64,000 nt of DNA from contig JACPCU010000007.1 in the NCBI GenBank assembly GCA_016184315.1, positions 1 to 64,000 on the forward strand, read 5' to 3'. Numbering within the stretch: the stretch's first letter is position 1; each line of letters starts with the position of its first letter. The translations under genes were made by a program, and so were the position numbers. Under the pieces are notes generated by a model, which was not told the DNA's origin, ran no database searches, and worked only from the letters and a program-made list of their open reading frames with translations. The DNA comes from Nitrososphaerota archaeon. Its GTDB lineage: Archaea; Thermoproteota; Nitrososphaeria; Nitrososphaerales; JACQRY01. This document shows positions 9,730 through 20,095 of this stretch, in pieces.

Positions 9730-12546
9730 TTAAGCCCCTTTTGTCTTTCTCCCTGCTCGTATTCCCGAAACGATTCCTAATGCGCCCAGTATCACAGCAA
9801 TAGCTATTGCTATGTACAGCCCTGTTGTCAGTGTGGCTACCTGAGCTTGTAGATTGGCTATTTGTGATGACAGTTGTTGCTGGGTGTTCGCTAGGTCACT
9901 CTTTGTTGGCACAGAATCTTTCAGATTCTGGAGATTGGTGGTTGTTTCCTGTTTAAGCGTATTGAGGTTCTGGGTTGTGCTATCTCTAAGACTGTTGAAG
10001 TTTTGTGTTGAAGTAGCTGAAAGCGACTCTATGTTCCTTGTCATGGAGTCTCCTAGTGCCTTCTGGGAATCAGCCAATGTCTTCAGGTTCTTGGTAGTTA
10101 CTACCGCCAACTCGTTTATGGCTTCTGATGACGTCAGTATCTTAGCGAATTCAGCGAGAGTTACCGACTTCACCTCTGAGACTGGTGAGAATGATTGAGG
10201 CAACACCAAAGGCACTGAGCCGCTTTTCAACAGGTCTCTTAGTTCACTGGCGCTTGGGGGCGTTGGATAGTTTGCGGGTGGTACGGTGAATCCGGGGAAG
10301 AAGGCTCTGTAATACACCGCACCTGGTTTAGGTGGTGTTACTGTCACTGAATAGAGACCATTGCTGTCAGTTCTTGCTGTTGCAACGTCCTTCCAGTTGG
10401 CTTTCTCAGCCTCTGTCTTAGCAATTGAATCGGTGGATTCTTGGATGATTAGGGCGAAGTTTGGTCTGGGTTCTCTAGTAATCGGGTTGGTGAAGGAGCC
10501 GCCCACAGTGACTGATGATCCGAACAGATATTGTGCGTCTAAGGTGACTGGTTTGACTTGAATTCCAGTAATATTTGGCGACAGTTCTGGCTTGATTATG
10601 ACTGGCTCAGCTGGAGGTGGAGCGATGGTTATGGGTGAGAACTGTATGGGGTTGACTGTACCCGGTTGGACCCCGTAGCCAGCTGCTGCAAGCTCACGCT
10701 TAGCCGCCGCAGGGTCGTATGGGTCGGCCTTAAGGGATGTATCCCATCGTGCCCCTGCATAAGGTCCTACGAAGGTGACTCCAGGCGTACCCAATCCGTT
10801 GAGCAACCTATCTATGATCAGCTGCCTAGGTATCAGGTAGCTTATGGCTTTCCTAACGTGCCTCGCTGCCTCCGCCGCTTGACTTGGAGTAGCCCTGCCT
10901 AGGGGTGTACCAGTTCCCGTTCCCACTATGGGGTGTCTCATGTTGAAGCCGATCTCCTGCCATCCTAGATCATCATAGACAGCGACGCTCAACCCCAGTC
11001 CCTTCAACCTGTCCATGTCTTGTTGGAAGCTGTAGTTAGGATCGAGGACATTCACTTCTTTGTTCCGGTATGCTGCTATCGCAGATTCCTTTTCCACGAT
11101 GGTTGCAACTCTGTAAGTCTCCACTGAGAATTGTCCGATGGATTCTAATCCGGTCTTGTTCCAATAGTTGGGATTCTTTTTAAGGGTGGCCACTCTCGAT
11201 GTAAAGTCGTATCCTTGGAAGTTATATGGACCAGCTCCTACGGGACCGTTGGCCGTGTAGCTTCCACTACCGCCGTACTTTGCTGTGTCCCAAGTGTAGG
11301 TGTAGCTTCCCCTCATTGTTGAGAATGGATGGGAGTTGATCTGTCCGGGAGCTATCTGCTCGAGCAGGTGTTTTGGCCAAATTCCATTGGCGCCTCCCGT
11401 ATTGCCTACTATCAGGTCTTTTGCTGCGAAATAGACATCTCTGAGAGTGATTCTGTAGGTGTATTTGTCGACTGCCTCAACAGATCCTTGCGTAGGAGTT
11501 GCTCCTTTGGCTGTGTTGTCCAGTACTGTCGTTGTTCCATTAAGGAACTTGAAGGTAACTCTGCTTCCTATTTTGTCCACATCAATGCCAAAGTTCACCG
11601 AAGCTACTTCTGGATGCATCACTAGCCAATGGGTGTACACAGCGTCATCCGCAGTGACCTCAACGCCATCATGGAACTTCAGTCCTTGTCTTAGTTTGAC
11701 AGTCCACGTCTTGCCGTCCGCAGAACTGGTAATGCTCTCTGCCAGATCCAGCTTGAAACTGAAATCTCGTGCATCGATGAATTGTGGGTTGGCTCCTATT
11801 GCACCGTAGATGTAGAGAGCGTAGAAGGAATTAGACTCTGTGGTTTGTAGCGGGTTGATGTTGTCCACATCGCCTACCTCCGCGTAGTTGAGTTCCTTAA
11901 GACCGCCCCAGTGATGGAGATCGGGGAATGTTACTGCTCTGTAGAAGTCTTTCAGGCCCCAAGGTCTAAAGTTCGGATCCATGGCAGCTACTCCAGCAAA
12001 GTAGTAGACGGGGAGGTTTGGCATATCCCTGTAGAGGACTGCTTGAAGCTGCTTTAGTACCCTGACCTGGTCGTTGAATTCCAGTGCCTTTGCATAGTCT
12101 GCCGCGAGCTTGTTGACTTCTTGGTTTTCGTACAGATAATAATTGTTTCCTACGGGCGCAAGATCTCCTGGCTCAGATGTAAACTGTCCCTTGAATTCCA
12201 CTATTGGTGATGTTTGGCCCCAGCCTATGAATCCTATGCTGAAGCTGCCTTCTTCGAAGGGTTTGCCTAACGTCTTGTTATCGGCTGGCCAAAATCTGTC
12301 TATGAGAGCGGGGAAACTAAGGTATACTAGCCGTGCATCAATACCCACTTGCTGCATACTTTGCGTTATGATTGCCGCATATTGTCTTCGAACCGGATTA
12401 GAAGTAGGCGCTGCCAACGTCACAGAAAAGACGGTTTGTTGCTGCCCTTCAACAGGCGCTGCCAAGATGTTGAAGGAACTGAAGAGCAGGAGGAAAGCAA
12501 TGATTGCCAGACTTGAACCTCTTAACATGTCTCGTATTGCACTCAT
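9730..12546 (-). CDS. ABC transporter solute-binding protein (SBP_5/cluster C), apparently circularly permuted, with C-terminal Ig-like domain, coiled coil and TM anchor
   Basis: SBP_5 C-terminal-type segment (VTLAAPTSNPVRRQYAAIITQSMQQVGIDARLVYL) precedes N-terminal-type segment (LAESITSSADGKTWTVKLRQGLKFHDGVEVTADDAVYTH ... YLIPRQLIIDRLLNGLGTPG ... YDPAAAKRELAAAGYG); C-terminal TM GLYIAIAIAVILGALGIVSGI. Confidence 0.88.
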   Translation of the reverse strand: MSAIRDMLRGSSLAIIAFLLLFSSFNILAAPVEGQQQTVFSVTLAAPTSNPVRRQYAAIITQSMQQVGIDARLVYLSFPALIDRFWPADNKTLGKPFEEGSFSIGFIGWGQTSPIVEFKGQFTSEPGDLAPVGNNYYLYENQEVNKLAADYAKALEFNDQVRVLKQLQAVLYRDMPNLPVYYFAGVAAMDPNFRPWGLKDFYRAVTFPDLHHWGGLKELNYAEVGDVDNINPLQTTESNSFYALYIYGAIGANPQFIDARDFSFKLDLAESITSSADGKTWTVKLRQGLKFHDGVEVTADDAVYTHWLVMHPEVASVNFGIDVDKIGSRVTFKFLNGTTTVLDNTAKGATPTQGSVEAVDKYTYRITLRDVYFAAKDLIVGNTGGANGIWPKHLLEQIAPGQINSHPFSTMRGSYTYTWDTAKYGGSGSYTANGPVGAGPYNFQGYDFTSRVATLKKNPNYWNKTGLESIGQFSVETYRVATIVEKESAIAAYRNKEVNVLDPNYSFQQDMDRLKGLGLSVAVYDDLGWQEIGFNMRHPIVGTGTGTPLGRATPSQAAEAARHVRKAISYLIPRQLIIDRLLNGLGTPGVTFVGPYAGARWDTSLKADPYDPAAAKRELAAAGYGVQPGTVNPIQFSPITIAPPPAEPVIIKPELSPNITGIQVKPVTLDAQYLFGSSVTVGGSFTNPITREPRPNFALIIQESTDSIAKTEAEKANWKDVATARTDSNGLYSVTVTPPKPGAVYYRAFFPGFTVPPANYPTPPSASELRDLLKSGSVPLVLPQSFSPVSEVKSVTLAEFAKILTSSEAINELAVVTTKNLKTLADSQKALGDSMTRNIESLSATSTQNFNSLRDSTTQNLNTLKQETTTNLQNLKDSVPTKSDLANTQQQLSSQIANLQAQVATLTTGLYIAIAIAVILGALGIVSGIRAGRKTKGA

Positions 12547-12636
12547 ATTCCGTCGAGTGCGTTAGGGGTGAGTTTGAATATTTAATCTTACCGTAGAGGC
12601 TATAAGATAGATTTGCGGCGATGCGATTAGAAAACC

Positions 12637-13605
12637 TTGGGTGGAATGGCTAGGTATGTTCTAAGAAGATTAATCTTCATGATCCCTGTATTCCTAGCCG
12701 TATCGAGCATAACGTATCTCATAGGAAACGCCTCTGGTGACCCGATAGTCATCCTGAAGATTGGTAACCCTAGGGTAACACCTGAGACCTTGGAAGTCAT
12801 ACGTGCCTACTATGACCTTGATAAGCCAGTATATGTTCGCTATTTCCTGTGGCTGGGAAAATTCTTCCAAGGAGACTTGGGAAGATCCTTTGCAGGAGGG
12901 AGCGTGAACGAGGTGATTGGCGCTTGGACATGGACCACGCTTAAGCTCCAAGTGACTGCAATTGTTCTGTCGGTGTTGATTGGGATCCCTATTGGGGTAT
13001 TCTCAGCAAGACGGCAATACTCGAAGGCGGACATCGGGATAACTACAGCTGCGATCTTCGGGGTGTCTATGCCCACTTTCTGGTTCGGATTGGTTTTGAT
13101 CATAGTTTTCTCAAGCAATCTCCAGTGGCTTCCTTCCGCTGGAGCAAAGGGTCTCACATATTATTGGTGGGGAGATCCCTTCTTGGATGAAATCGCGCAT
13201 ATGATTCTCCCAACAATAGTCCTTACCTATGTGAGCTTGGCTCTGATAGTTAGACTTGTAAGGGCCAATATGCTTGAAGTGATAAGGCAGGATTTTGTGC
13301 TAGCAGCCAAAGCAAGTGGATTACCAGACAGGATAACCATATACAAACACGCATTGAAGAACGCGATTAGCCCTGTGATGACCTACATAGGTATCAGTTT
13401 TGGATTAGCGTTAGGGGGAGCTCCGCTGACTGAGACTGTATTCAGTTGGCCTGGCCTAGGCTTCAAATTCGTTGAAGCTGCCTTGGAGCTCAACTTACCA
13501 GTTGTTCAGGGCATAACTGTCATCATAGCAGTCATGGTAATGTTTGCCAATCTAATCACCGACCTTGCCTACGGAGTCCTTGATCCAAGAGTGAGGATTG
13601 AGTGA
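12637..13605 (+). CDS. dipeptide/oligopeptide ABC transporter permease (DppB-like)
   Basis: BPD_transp_1 pattern, MARYVLRRLIFMIPVFLAVSSITYL start, VRLVRANMLEVIRQDFVLAAKASGLP EAA-loop. Confidence 0.92.
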   Translation: MGGMARYVLRRLIFMIPVFLAVSSITYLIGNASGDPIVILKIGNPRVTPETLEVIRAYYDLDKPVYVRYFLWLGKFFQGDLGRSFAGGSVNEVIGAWTWTTLKLQVTAIVLSVLIGIPIGVFSARRQYSKADIGITTAAIFGVSMPTFWFGLVLIIVFSSNLQWLPSAGAKGLTYYWWGDPFLDEIAHMILPTIVLTYVSLALIVRLVRANMLEVIRQDFVLAAKASGLPDRITIYKHALKNAISPVMTYIGISFGLALGGAPLTETVFSWPGLGFKFVEAALELNLPVVQGITVIIAVMVMFANLITDLAYGVLDPRVRIE

Positions 13606-14509
13606 ATCGAAGAGCACCCAATTAACCGTAGCGAAGAAGAGGAGATCGGCCAGCCAGTGGGCTGTAGCTTTGCGAAGGCTTCGTAGAAACAAAGCCGGCA
13701 TAGTGGGCCTTGCAATAGTGCTCGCCTACCTGTTCTTAGCTATGTTTGGAGGGGTCTTTGCTGCGTATCCCCCAGGTAGCTTCCAGCCTCTCTATGACCT
13801 TGAGAATAATCTTCCTCCGTCATGGAAGCATCCCTTTGGCACTACGCTGGGTGGGCAAGATGTCTTCAGTGAGGCTCTGCACAGCACTAGAAACGATATG
13901 TACGTTGCCTCGGTGGCTACAGGGATCTCTGTTCTCATAGGAGTTTCTGTCGGCGCTCTTGCCGGCTACTTTGGAAAGGGAATAGATGCAGTATTACTCG
14001 GAGTCACACAAATATTCTATGTCTTTCCTATTCTGGTTCTGATACTGCTCTTTTCGAGAATCTTCGTATTGCTTGTAGTTGCAGGTTTCGGCTTAACCAT
14101 GATCGCCATAATCCTTGGTCTATTCGGCTGGCCCACTATTGCGTACATTGTGAGAGGTGAAGTATTGAAGATCAGGGAAATGGAGTTCATCACAGCATCT
14201 AGGTCATTGGGCGCATCCTCAAGAAGAATCTTATTCCGACACATAGTGCCAAACGTCCTTCCTCCCATAATAGTAATCTCGAGCTTGCTCATCGCGACAA
14301 ACATACTTCTCGAAGTCGCTGTCTCTTTCTTGGGATTCGGTGATCCTAACGCTTCGACTTGGGGCCAACTGCTAGAGTATGGAAGGCAGAACATACCTAC
14401 TTGGTGGGTGACAATATTCAGCGGACTTATGGTCGTCTTCATAGTCCTAGGGTTTAACCTACTAGGCGATGGAATCTCTGATGCGTTGAATCCGAGGTTA
14501 AGGGAATGA
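13598..14509 (+). CDS. dipeptide/oligopeptide ABC transporter permease (DppC-like)
   Basis: VRGEVLKIREMEFITASRSLGASSRRILFRHIVPNVLPPIIV EAA-loop; overlaps DppB stop. Confidence 0.9.
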   Translation: MSESKSTQLTVAKKRRSASQWAVALRRLRRNKAGIVGLAIVLAYLFLAMFGGVFAAYPPGSFQPLYDLENNLPPSWKHPFGTTLGGQDVFSEALHSTRNDMYVASVATGISVLIGVSVGALAGYFGKGIDAVLLGVTQIFYVFPILVLILLFSRIFVLLVVAGFGLTMIAIILGLFGWPTIAYIVRGEVLKIREMEFITASRSLGASSRRILFRHIVPNVLPPIIVISSLLIATNILLEVAVSFLGFGDPNASTWGQLLEYGRQNIPTWWVTIFSGLMVVFIVLGFNLLGDGISDALNPRLRE

Positions 14510-14655
14510 GTAAAACTATGATCAATCTATGAGAATCTAGCACAGTGGTCGTTATCACCTAGATCTGTTGTATTATTACCTTGAGGATATTATCATTAGT
14601 TGTCGCAATCAGTGGCCTTTTTCAGGCTGTCATAAAGCGTGTCGTAGCCAAGTTG

Positions 14656-15552
14656 TTAGTTGATGGTCACGCAGCTGACTGAATGTATTCTAGGCAAGTT
14701 ATCTGCTATTTTCGTCCAAGAAATTCCTTCATCTATGCTTTGATACAACTGTCCTCCACTGGTTCCAATGTAGATTCCGCACGGGTCTTCTTGATCGAAG
14801 CTCATAGCTTCGCGCAACACGTTGAAGTAGGCTTTGCTCGGAAGCCCCTTTACGCTCTTGACCCATCGACCTCCGCCGTCTCGGCTTACCCACACTTGGA
14901 ACTTGCCTTTAGAGGGATACCTCGTCTCACCGTCTAGTGGGACGACATAGACTGTGTCAGCTTTGTGAGGATGTACGCCGATGGGGAATCCGAAGTCGCT
15001 GGGCAATCCTTTTCCAATGTCGCTCCACGTGTCTCCGAAGTTTTTGCTGGCGTAGATTCCGCCGTGGTTCTGCAGATACAGTGTGTCAGGCTTGGCAAGA
15101 TTATGGTCGATTTTGTGGACGCATTGACCGTACTCAGGATATTTTGTGGGGAGGAAGTCTGCTCGGATATTGTTATTCATGAAGCGCCATGTCTTGCCTG
15201 CGTCGTCGCTGCCCACTACGCCTACCGCGGAGATGGCCACTCGTATTCGACGCTTGTTTTTGGGGTGGATTACGATGGTGTGTAGGCATAAACCTCCGTT
15301 TCCCGGTTGCCATTTGCTTCGGGTTGGGTGAAAGTTTAGATCCTCGAAGCCTTTCCATGTATTGGAGTCGTCCTTGGATACAAATAGGGCAGCGGGCTCA
15401 ACACCGGCATAGAGGTTTCCTTCGCCATCAGGTTGAAGATTCCAGATGCGGCTTACGCTCAGCTTGTCCCGATTGTTCTTAGGGAAGCGGGGATGTGCCT
15501 TTGCTTTCGCCCATGTGTGACCTAGGTGGAATCCTTTAATATGTTGGTATGA
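14656..15552 (-). pseudogene. 5'-truncated BNR/WD40/sortilin-like beta-propeller protein
   Basis: Frame is open from 15552 without an obvious start and encodes GFHLGHTWAKAKAHPRFPKNN...GNLYAGVEPAALFVSKDD...W; several asp-box-like SxDxGxxW repeats; family N-terminus (about 90 aa) absent. Confidence 0.65.
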
Positions 15553-16013
15553 TCAGGTTTTGGAGACTTATGTCTGAGAAGGCTTACGAGAGGCATGCAT
15601 GGATACTCCTCTTCGCTATAGGAGTACTCATCCTGGTATCTGCGGTGCCTCATACATTGGGTGTCAACACAGACCCGGCGACGGCAGAGAGAATTGTCGG
15701 CATGACGTTAAGCGAGCTGGAAACTTCGAACCCGAGGTTTTTCGACTTGTATATTTTCTATTTTAGATTTGGAGGCTTGTCTGACTTAGGCTTCGCCTTC
15801 CTTATCACAACCATCTCTGTGACAGCGTACAGAAGGGGGGAAAAATGGGCTTGGTATGTCTTCTGGTCTCTTCCAGCGTTCTTTATGGGTTCCACAGCGA
15901 TCGTCTTAAGCATTGGATCAACCCTTTCGTTACTCCTCCCGTTAACACTGTTTGTAATCTTGAGCCTCTTGGGACTGCTCCTACCGTACAGGAAATTCTT
16001 CCCGAAGAATTAA
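15549..16013 (+). CDS. hypothetical membrane protein
   Basis: 154-aa ORF, about 4 TM segments; stop shares TTAA with convergent transposase. Confidence 0.6.
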   Translation: MIRFWRLMSEKAYERHAWILLFAIGVLILVSAVPHTLGVNTDPATAERIVGMTLSELETSNPRFFDLYIFYFRFGGLSDLGFAFLITTISVTAYRRGEKWAWYVFWSLPAFFMGSTAIVLSIGSTLSLLLPLTLFVILSLLGLLLPYRKFFPKN

Positions 16014-16672
16014 TGACCTAGGAACCTGACCAGCTCCCCGAACCGCATGTGCCTTCTTCTTGCGTAGTGCATGTCGACGAAGAGGTTGAGCCAGTTCCTG
16101 ACGTGGGCACGATCGCATTCCCTCTTCACGCAGGGGTAGTGGTCGTCGAACTCCTCGATCCGGTCCTTCAGATACTGGTTGGCCCGTTCCATCAGGCTCT
16201 TCGAATAATCCGAATGTAGCCGATGCTCCAACCCCAGCGTCCTGCAGGCCTCGGGGTACCATGTGCCTCCGTCGCTGTAGACCATGTGCCTCCCGTACTT
16301 CTTGATGAGGCTCTTCAGGAAGAGCTCCGCTACGAGGATGTTCTGGTGCCTCGACAGGTAGACGCCCAGGATGTACCGGTGCACCGGCTCCACGGCCACC
16401 CACACCCAGGCCCCAGACGGACCGACCTTCATATACGTCTCATCGACGAGGGAGGCCTGAACCCTCCTCACGTCGAATATCCGGTGGGGATCATACCGCT
16501 GCACCCACTTCCACACAGCCGTGTGAGTCCTCTTGACGAACGGGTCTAACGCGTACGACACGCCCCTAAAACTGAGACCCAGGAAGTACAGGTAGAGGCC
16601 GTACAGGACGGCCTGAGAGGGAGTCCTCTCCTTTTGGAACTGCAACATAAAGAGAGAGGACGACCCCTCCAC
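16010..16672 (-). mobile_element. IS6-like DDE transposase
   Basis: DETYMKVGPSGAWVWVAVEP, YSDGGTWYPEACRTLGLEHRLHSDYSKSLMERANQYLKDR; GC-rich codon usage differs from neighbours. Confidence 0.85.
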
Positions 16673-16966
16673 TCTATTCCTCCGATGGAAAGACGGCTAG
16701 ACAACCAGCCTAAAACCCGTTAAGTTTACACTGCCCCCTGTTGATTCAAGATGGTGAGCGGAAGGAGAAAGCCCAAACAAGAGCTTCCACTGATTTATGC
16801 TGGCTTATGATTGCCAAAACTGTTCTTGGGCTGGACGAGGCGTTGGCGGAGATCTAGAACCATTTCCTAGGATTAATAACGGTCAGTGTATAGCGTGGGA
16901 CGACACCAGCGCATCCTTCCTTGAAGTCGGAGGTGGCACCAGTATTTGATTCTCTACTGGTTCTAG

Positions 16967-17143
16967 TTAACCACTCTTACCGATATATTTGGCTGGTTCT
17001 TTCTCGAATTGCTCTTTGCAGTGTGCTGAGCAAAAGTAGTATGCTACATCCTGATGCTCAGTTTTGAAGGACGTTTTCTTCGGATCTACGCTCATTCCGC
17101 ACACCACGTCTTTCTCCTTCTTTCCGCCAAATATTCCGAACAT
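16967..17143 (-). CDS. 58-aa YHS/TRASH-domain mini-protein (below ORF-track size cutoff)
   Basis: Reverse translation MFGIFGGKKEKDVVCGMSVDPKKTSFKTEHQDVAYYFCSAHCKEQFEKEPAKYIGKSG; CGM...YYFCSAHC motif. Confidence 0.8.
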   Translation of the reverse strand: MFGIFGGKKEKDVVCGMSVDPKKTSFKTEHQDVAYYFCSAHCKEQFEKEPAKYIGKSG

Positions 17144-17219
17144 TCTTGGTCAGAACACTGCTGAGAACCCCGGCATTTTACGTTATCGGTTTACTGTTGT
17201 AAAGACCTGAGACGGTTTC

Positions 17220-19343
17220 CTAGGTTTTGGGTCTCCATCTGTTCAGCAGCATGGAATTGAACGTGACGGTTATGGATGACGCAGCCATGGCTATTGCTGC
17301 GAATATCGGGTTCAGGAGGACACCGAGAGAGGGATAAAGCACGCCTGCTGCTACAGGGATCAGCACCACATTGTAGGCGAAGGCCCAGAACAAGTTCTCC
17401 TTGATCTTCCTCACAACCTTCTTGCTCAGTTCAATGGACTTAACCACATCTGTAACGTCGTTCCTCATCAGCACTACTCCACCTGCTTCTTTCGCTATGT
17501 CTGTTCCGCTGCCTATGGCTATGCCTACGTCGGAGGATGCCAGTGCAGGAGCATCATTAACGCCATCCCCGACCATTGCAACGACTTTCCCTGCTCCTCT
17601 CAGTTCGCCGACGACCTTGGCTTTGTCTGCTGGAAGAACCTCTGCGAGCACCCTGTTTATTCCCAGTTTCCTTGCTATGGCGTTAGCTGTTCTCTGATTG
17701 TCGCCTGTCAGCATTGCTACGTCTATTCTCATGGATTGCAGTCGGTCTACTGCAGCTGTGGCATTCTCCTTGAGGGTGTCAGCAACAGCTAGGATGCCGG
17801 ATAGTTTCCCGTCGATCGCCACCAGCATAGGGGTCTTCCCATCTTCTTCCAGCGTTTTCATTGTATTTTCAGCGGTATCCACTCTTACTTTGCTTTCCTC
17901 CATGAGTCTCCTGTTTCCTATCAGGATGGATTTACCGTCGTAAGACGCCTTGATTCCCTGGCCGGGTATAGCCTCGAAACCGTTTGGCTCAGAGATGTTA
18001 AGGCCTCTTTCTTTGGCACCTTTCACAATCGCTTCACCCAGCGGATGCTCGGAGCCCCGTTCTGCGATTGCTGCAAGTCTAAGCACCTCGTTCTCCGCAA
18101 GAGTATCTAGGGTAACTACGTCGGTAAGGTTTGGTTCCCCTTTGGTGAGGGTGCCGGTCTTGTCGAAGACCACAGTAGTTATTCTGTGGGCTTTCTCCAA
18201 GTATTCGCCGTTCTTGATGAGTATCCCGTTCTGAGCACCTTTAGAGGCGCCGATCATTATCGCAGCCGGAGTGGCGATTCCTAACGCGCATGGACAAGCA
18301 ACTATGAGCACTGAGACAAGCATTATGAATGCTACTGCGAACGGTAGTCCGCCGGCAAAATACCAGAAGGAGAAGGCTCCCAATGCTATAGCTATGACGA
18401 TAGGCACGAAGTAAGAAGAGATCAGGTCTGCCATTCTCTGAATTGGTGTCTGCGAGACAATCGCGTCTTCAACCATCTTGACGATCTGGGAAAGCGTGGT
18501 GTCAGAACCTATTTTTGTGGCTCTGATCTTGAGGAGGCCGGACTTGTTGACGGTAGCACCTATCACCTCGTCGCCCGTTTTCTTATCCACAGGGATGCTT
18601 TCACCAGTGACCACTGACTGATCCACTGAGGAGTAACCGTCTATGACAACTCCGTCAACTGGAATCTTTTCACCAGGCCTTACAACTAGAACGTTGTCAA
18701 CTTGTACCTGTTCAACGGGGATCTCAACCTCAGCGCCGTCTTTGATTATCAGCGCCATCTTCGGCTGCAAGTCCAGAAGCTTCCTCACAGCTTCTGATGC
18801 TCTTCCCTTAACGATGTGCTCCATGGTTTTGCCGAGAAGTATGAAGCCTATGATCAGACCGCTCTCCGTAAAGTAGACTGCTGGTCCGCCCATGGTGGTC
18901 GTTGTGGGAAATATGTTAGGCGCGAAAGTGATCAAGGTGCTGTAAACCCAAGCCGCGCTTGTTCCGACTGCTATCAGGCTGTCCATGTTGGCCTGCTTGG
19001 CGCGGAACGCGTCAAGGGTGCCTTTATAGAACCTCCATCCGCCTATGAACTGAACAGGCGTCGCCAAGAGGAAGAGTAGAACATAGTTTGGTATTCCTAC
19101 CCACGTGAAATTGTGGCCTACTCCTAACAGGGCGGGGGCAAAATACTCAAAGAAGGCCGTTGTTGCTCCTAGTGTTATGCTGAATGCTGTGAAGATCTTC
19201 AGGCCTCTGAACTCCCTTTCAGGGGCTAGGAACTCCTTGAGGCAGTTTTCACTACAAAAGTAGTACATTGTTCCTCTTCGCTCAGCCTTGAACGGCGTCT
19301 TCGCCTCGTCCACATACATACCGCAGATGATGTCTTTCGCCAA
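17220..19343 (-). CDS. copA: heavy-metal (Cu-type) P1B-ATPase with N-terminal YHS domain
   Basis: YHS ([29 protein letters not shown]), CPC motif [37 protein letters not shown]. Confidence 0.93.
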   Translation of the reverse strand: MAKDIICGMYVDEAKTPFKAERRGTMYYFCSENCLKEFLAPEREFRGLKIFTAFSITLGATTAFFEYFAPALLGVGHNFTWVGIPNYVLLFLLATPVQFIGGWRFYKGTLDAFRAKQANMDSLIAVGTSAAWVYSTLITFAPNIFPTTTTMGGPAVYFTESGLIIGFILLGKTMEHIVKGRASEAVRKLLDLQPKMALIIKDGAEVEIPVEQVQVDNVLVVRPGEKIPVDGVVIDGYSSVDQSVVTGESIPVDKKTGDEVIGATVNKSGLLKIRATKIGSDTTLSQIVKMVEDAIVSQTPIQRMADLISSYFVPIVIAIALGAFSFWYFAGGLPFAVAFIMLVSVLIVACPCALGIATPAAIMIGASKGAQNGILIKNGEYLEKAHRITTVVFDKTGTLTKGEPNLTDVVTLDTLAENEVLRLAAIAERGSEHPLGEAIVKGAKERGLNISEPNGFEAIPGQGIKASYDGKSILIGNRRLMEESKVRVDTAENTMKTLEEDGKTPMLVAIDGKLSGILAVADTLKENATAAVDRLQSMRIDVAMLTGDNQRTANAIARKLGINRVLAEVLPADKAKVVGELRGAGKVVAMVGDGVNDAPALASSDVGIAIGSGTDIAKEAGGVVLMRNDVTDVVKSIELSKKVVRKIKENLFWAFAYNVVLIPVAAGVLYPSLGVLLNPIFAAIAMAASSITVTFNSMLLNRWRPKT

Positions 19344-19450
19344 TACTTGCCCTTACTCTTTCAGAGGGATGAATACGGTATAAGGATTTTGACATTGCGA
19401 TTTAAGAATGAAAAGACTCAAAAGAAAGAACTTTACATTAACAATATCCA

Positions 19451-20095
19451 ATGCCCCTGGCGCTTGACAGAATCGATATGGCTATACTCCGCCTCTTATC
19501 AGAAAACGGAAGGCTTTCTTTCCGCCAAGTAGCGAGACAGATCAGTGTCAGCACCCCCACAGTCGAAAGCAGAGTGAGGAAGATGACGGATGCAGGCATA
19601 ATAAGAAAATTCACCCTGCTCCTTGATAGCGATAAGCTCGACGGCGGTGTAGCCGCTCTGCTCAACATACGTGTAAATCTAGATAGACTGGACTCAGCTG
19701 TCTCCTCACTTTCACTGCAAGACGAGGTAAGAAGCCTCTTCGTGACGACAGGCGGCTCAAACCTCACGGTTCGCGTAACACTGCCCAACAGCAGATCTCT
19801 ACAAGAATTCCTGAGCAGCAAGATCGCCTCGCTTGAAGGAACAACACTGGTATCCAGTCAAATCGTCACCACTGTCGTCAAGGATGAACACGGAGTAGCA
19901 ATAACCGGTGAAATGGCTGTGCGACTCATATGCGACACCTGCGGAGCGGAGATCAAAGGCAAACCCCTTACACTGAACGTCGGGAACAGCAAACGCTTCT
20001 TCTGCTGCACAAGCTGCCTATCCATCTACAAAGAAAAATACAGAGCAGGCATAGAAGCAGTAGCAAGAAGGTCATCGAACAAGATCTCCCACTGA
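19451..20095 (+). CDS. Lrp/AsnC regulator with C-terminal TRASH metal-sensing domain (copper regulator-like)
   Basis: HTH LSFRQVARQISVSTPTVESRVRKM; C-term ICDTCGAEIKGKPLTLNVGNSKRFFCCTSC. Confidence 0.85.
   Translation: MPLALDRIDMAILRLLSENGRLSFRQVARQISVSTPTVESRVRKMTDAGIIRKFTLLLDSDKLDGGVAALLNIRVNLDRLDSAVSSLSLQDEVRSLFVTTGGSNLTVRVTLPNSRSLQEFLSSKIASLEGTTLVSSQIVTTVVKDEHGVAITGEMAVRLICDTCGAEIKGKPLTLNVGNSKRFFCCTSCLSIYKEKYRAGIEAVARRSSNKISH

Noticed and set aside
16223-16549. 108-aa ORF antisense to transposase
   Set aside because: GC-rich antisense shadow of the DDE transposase
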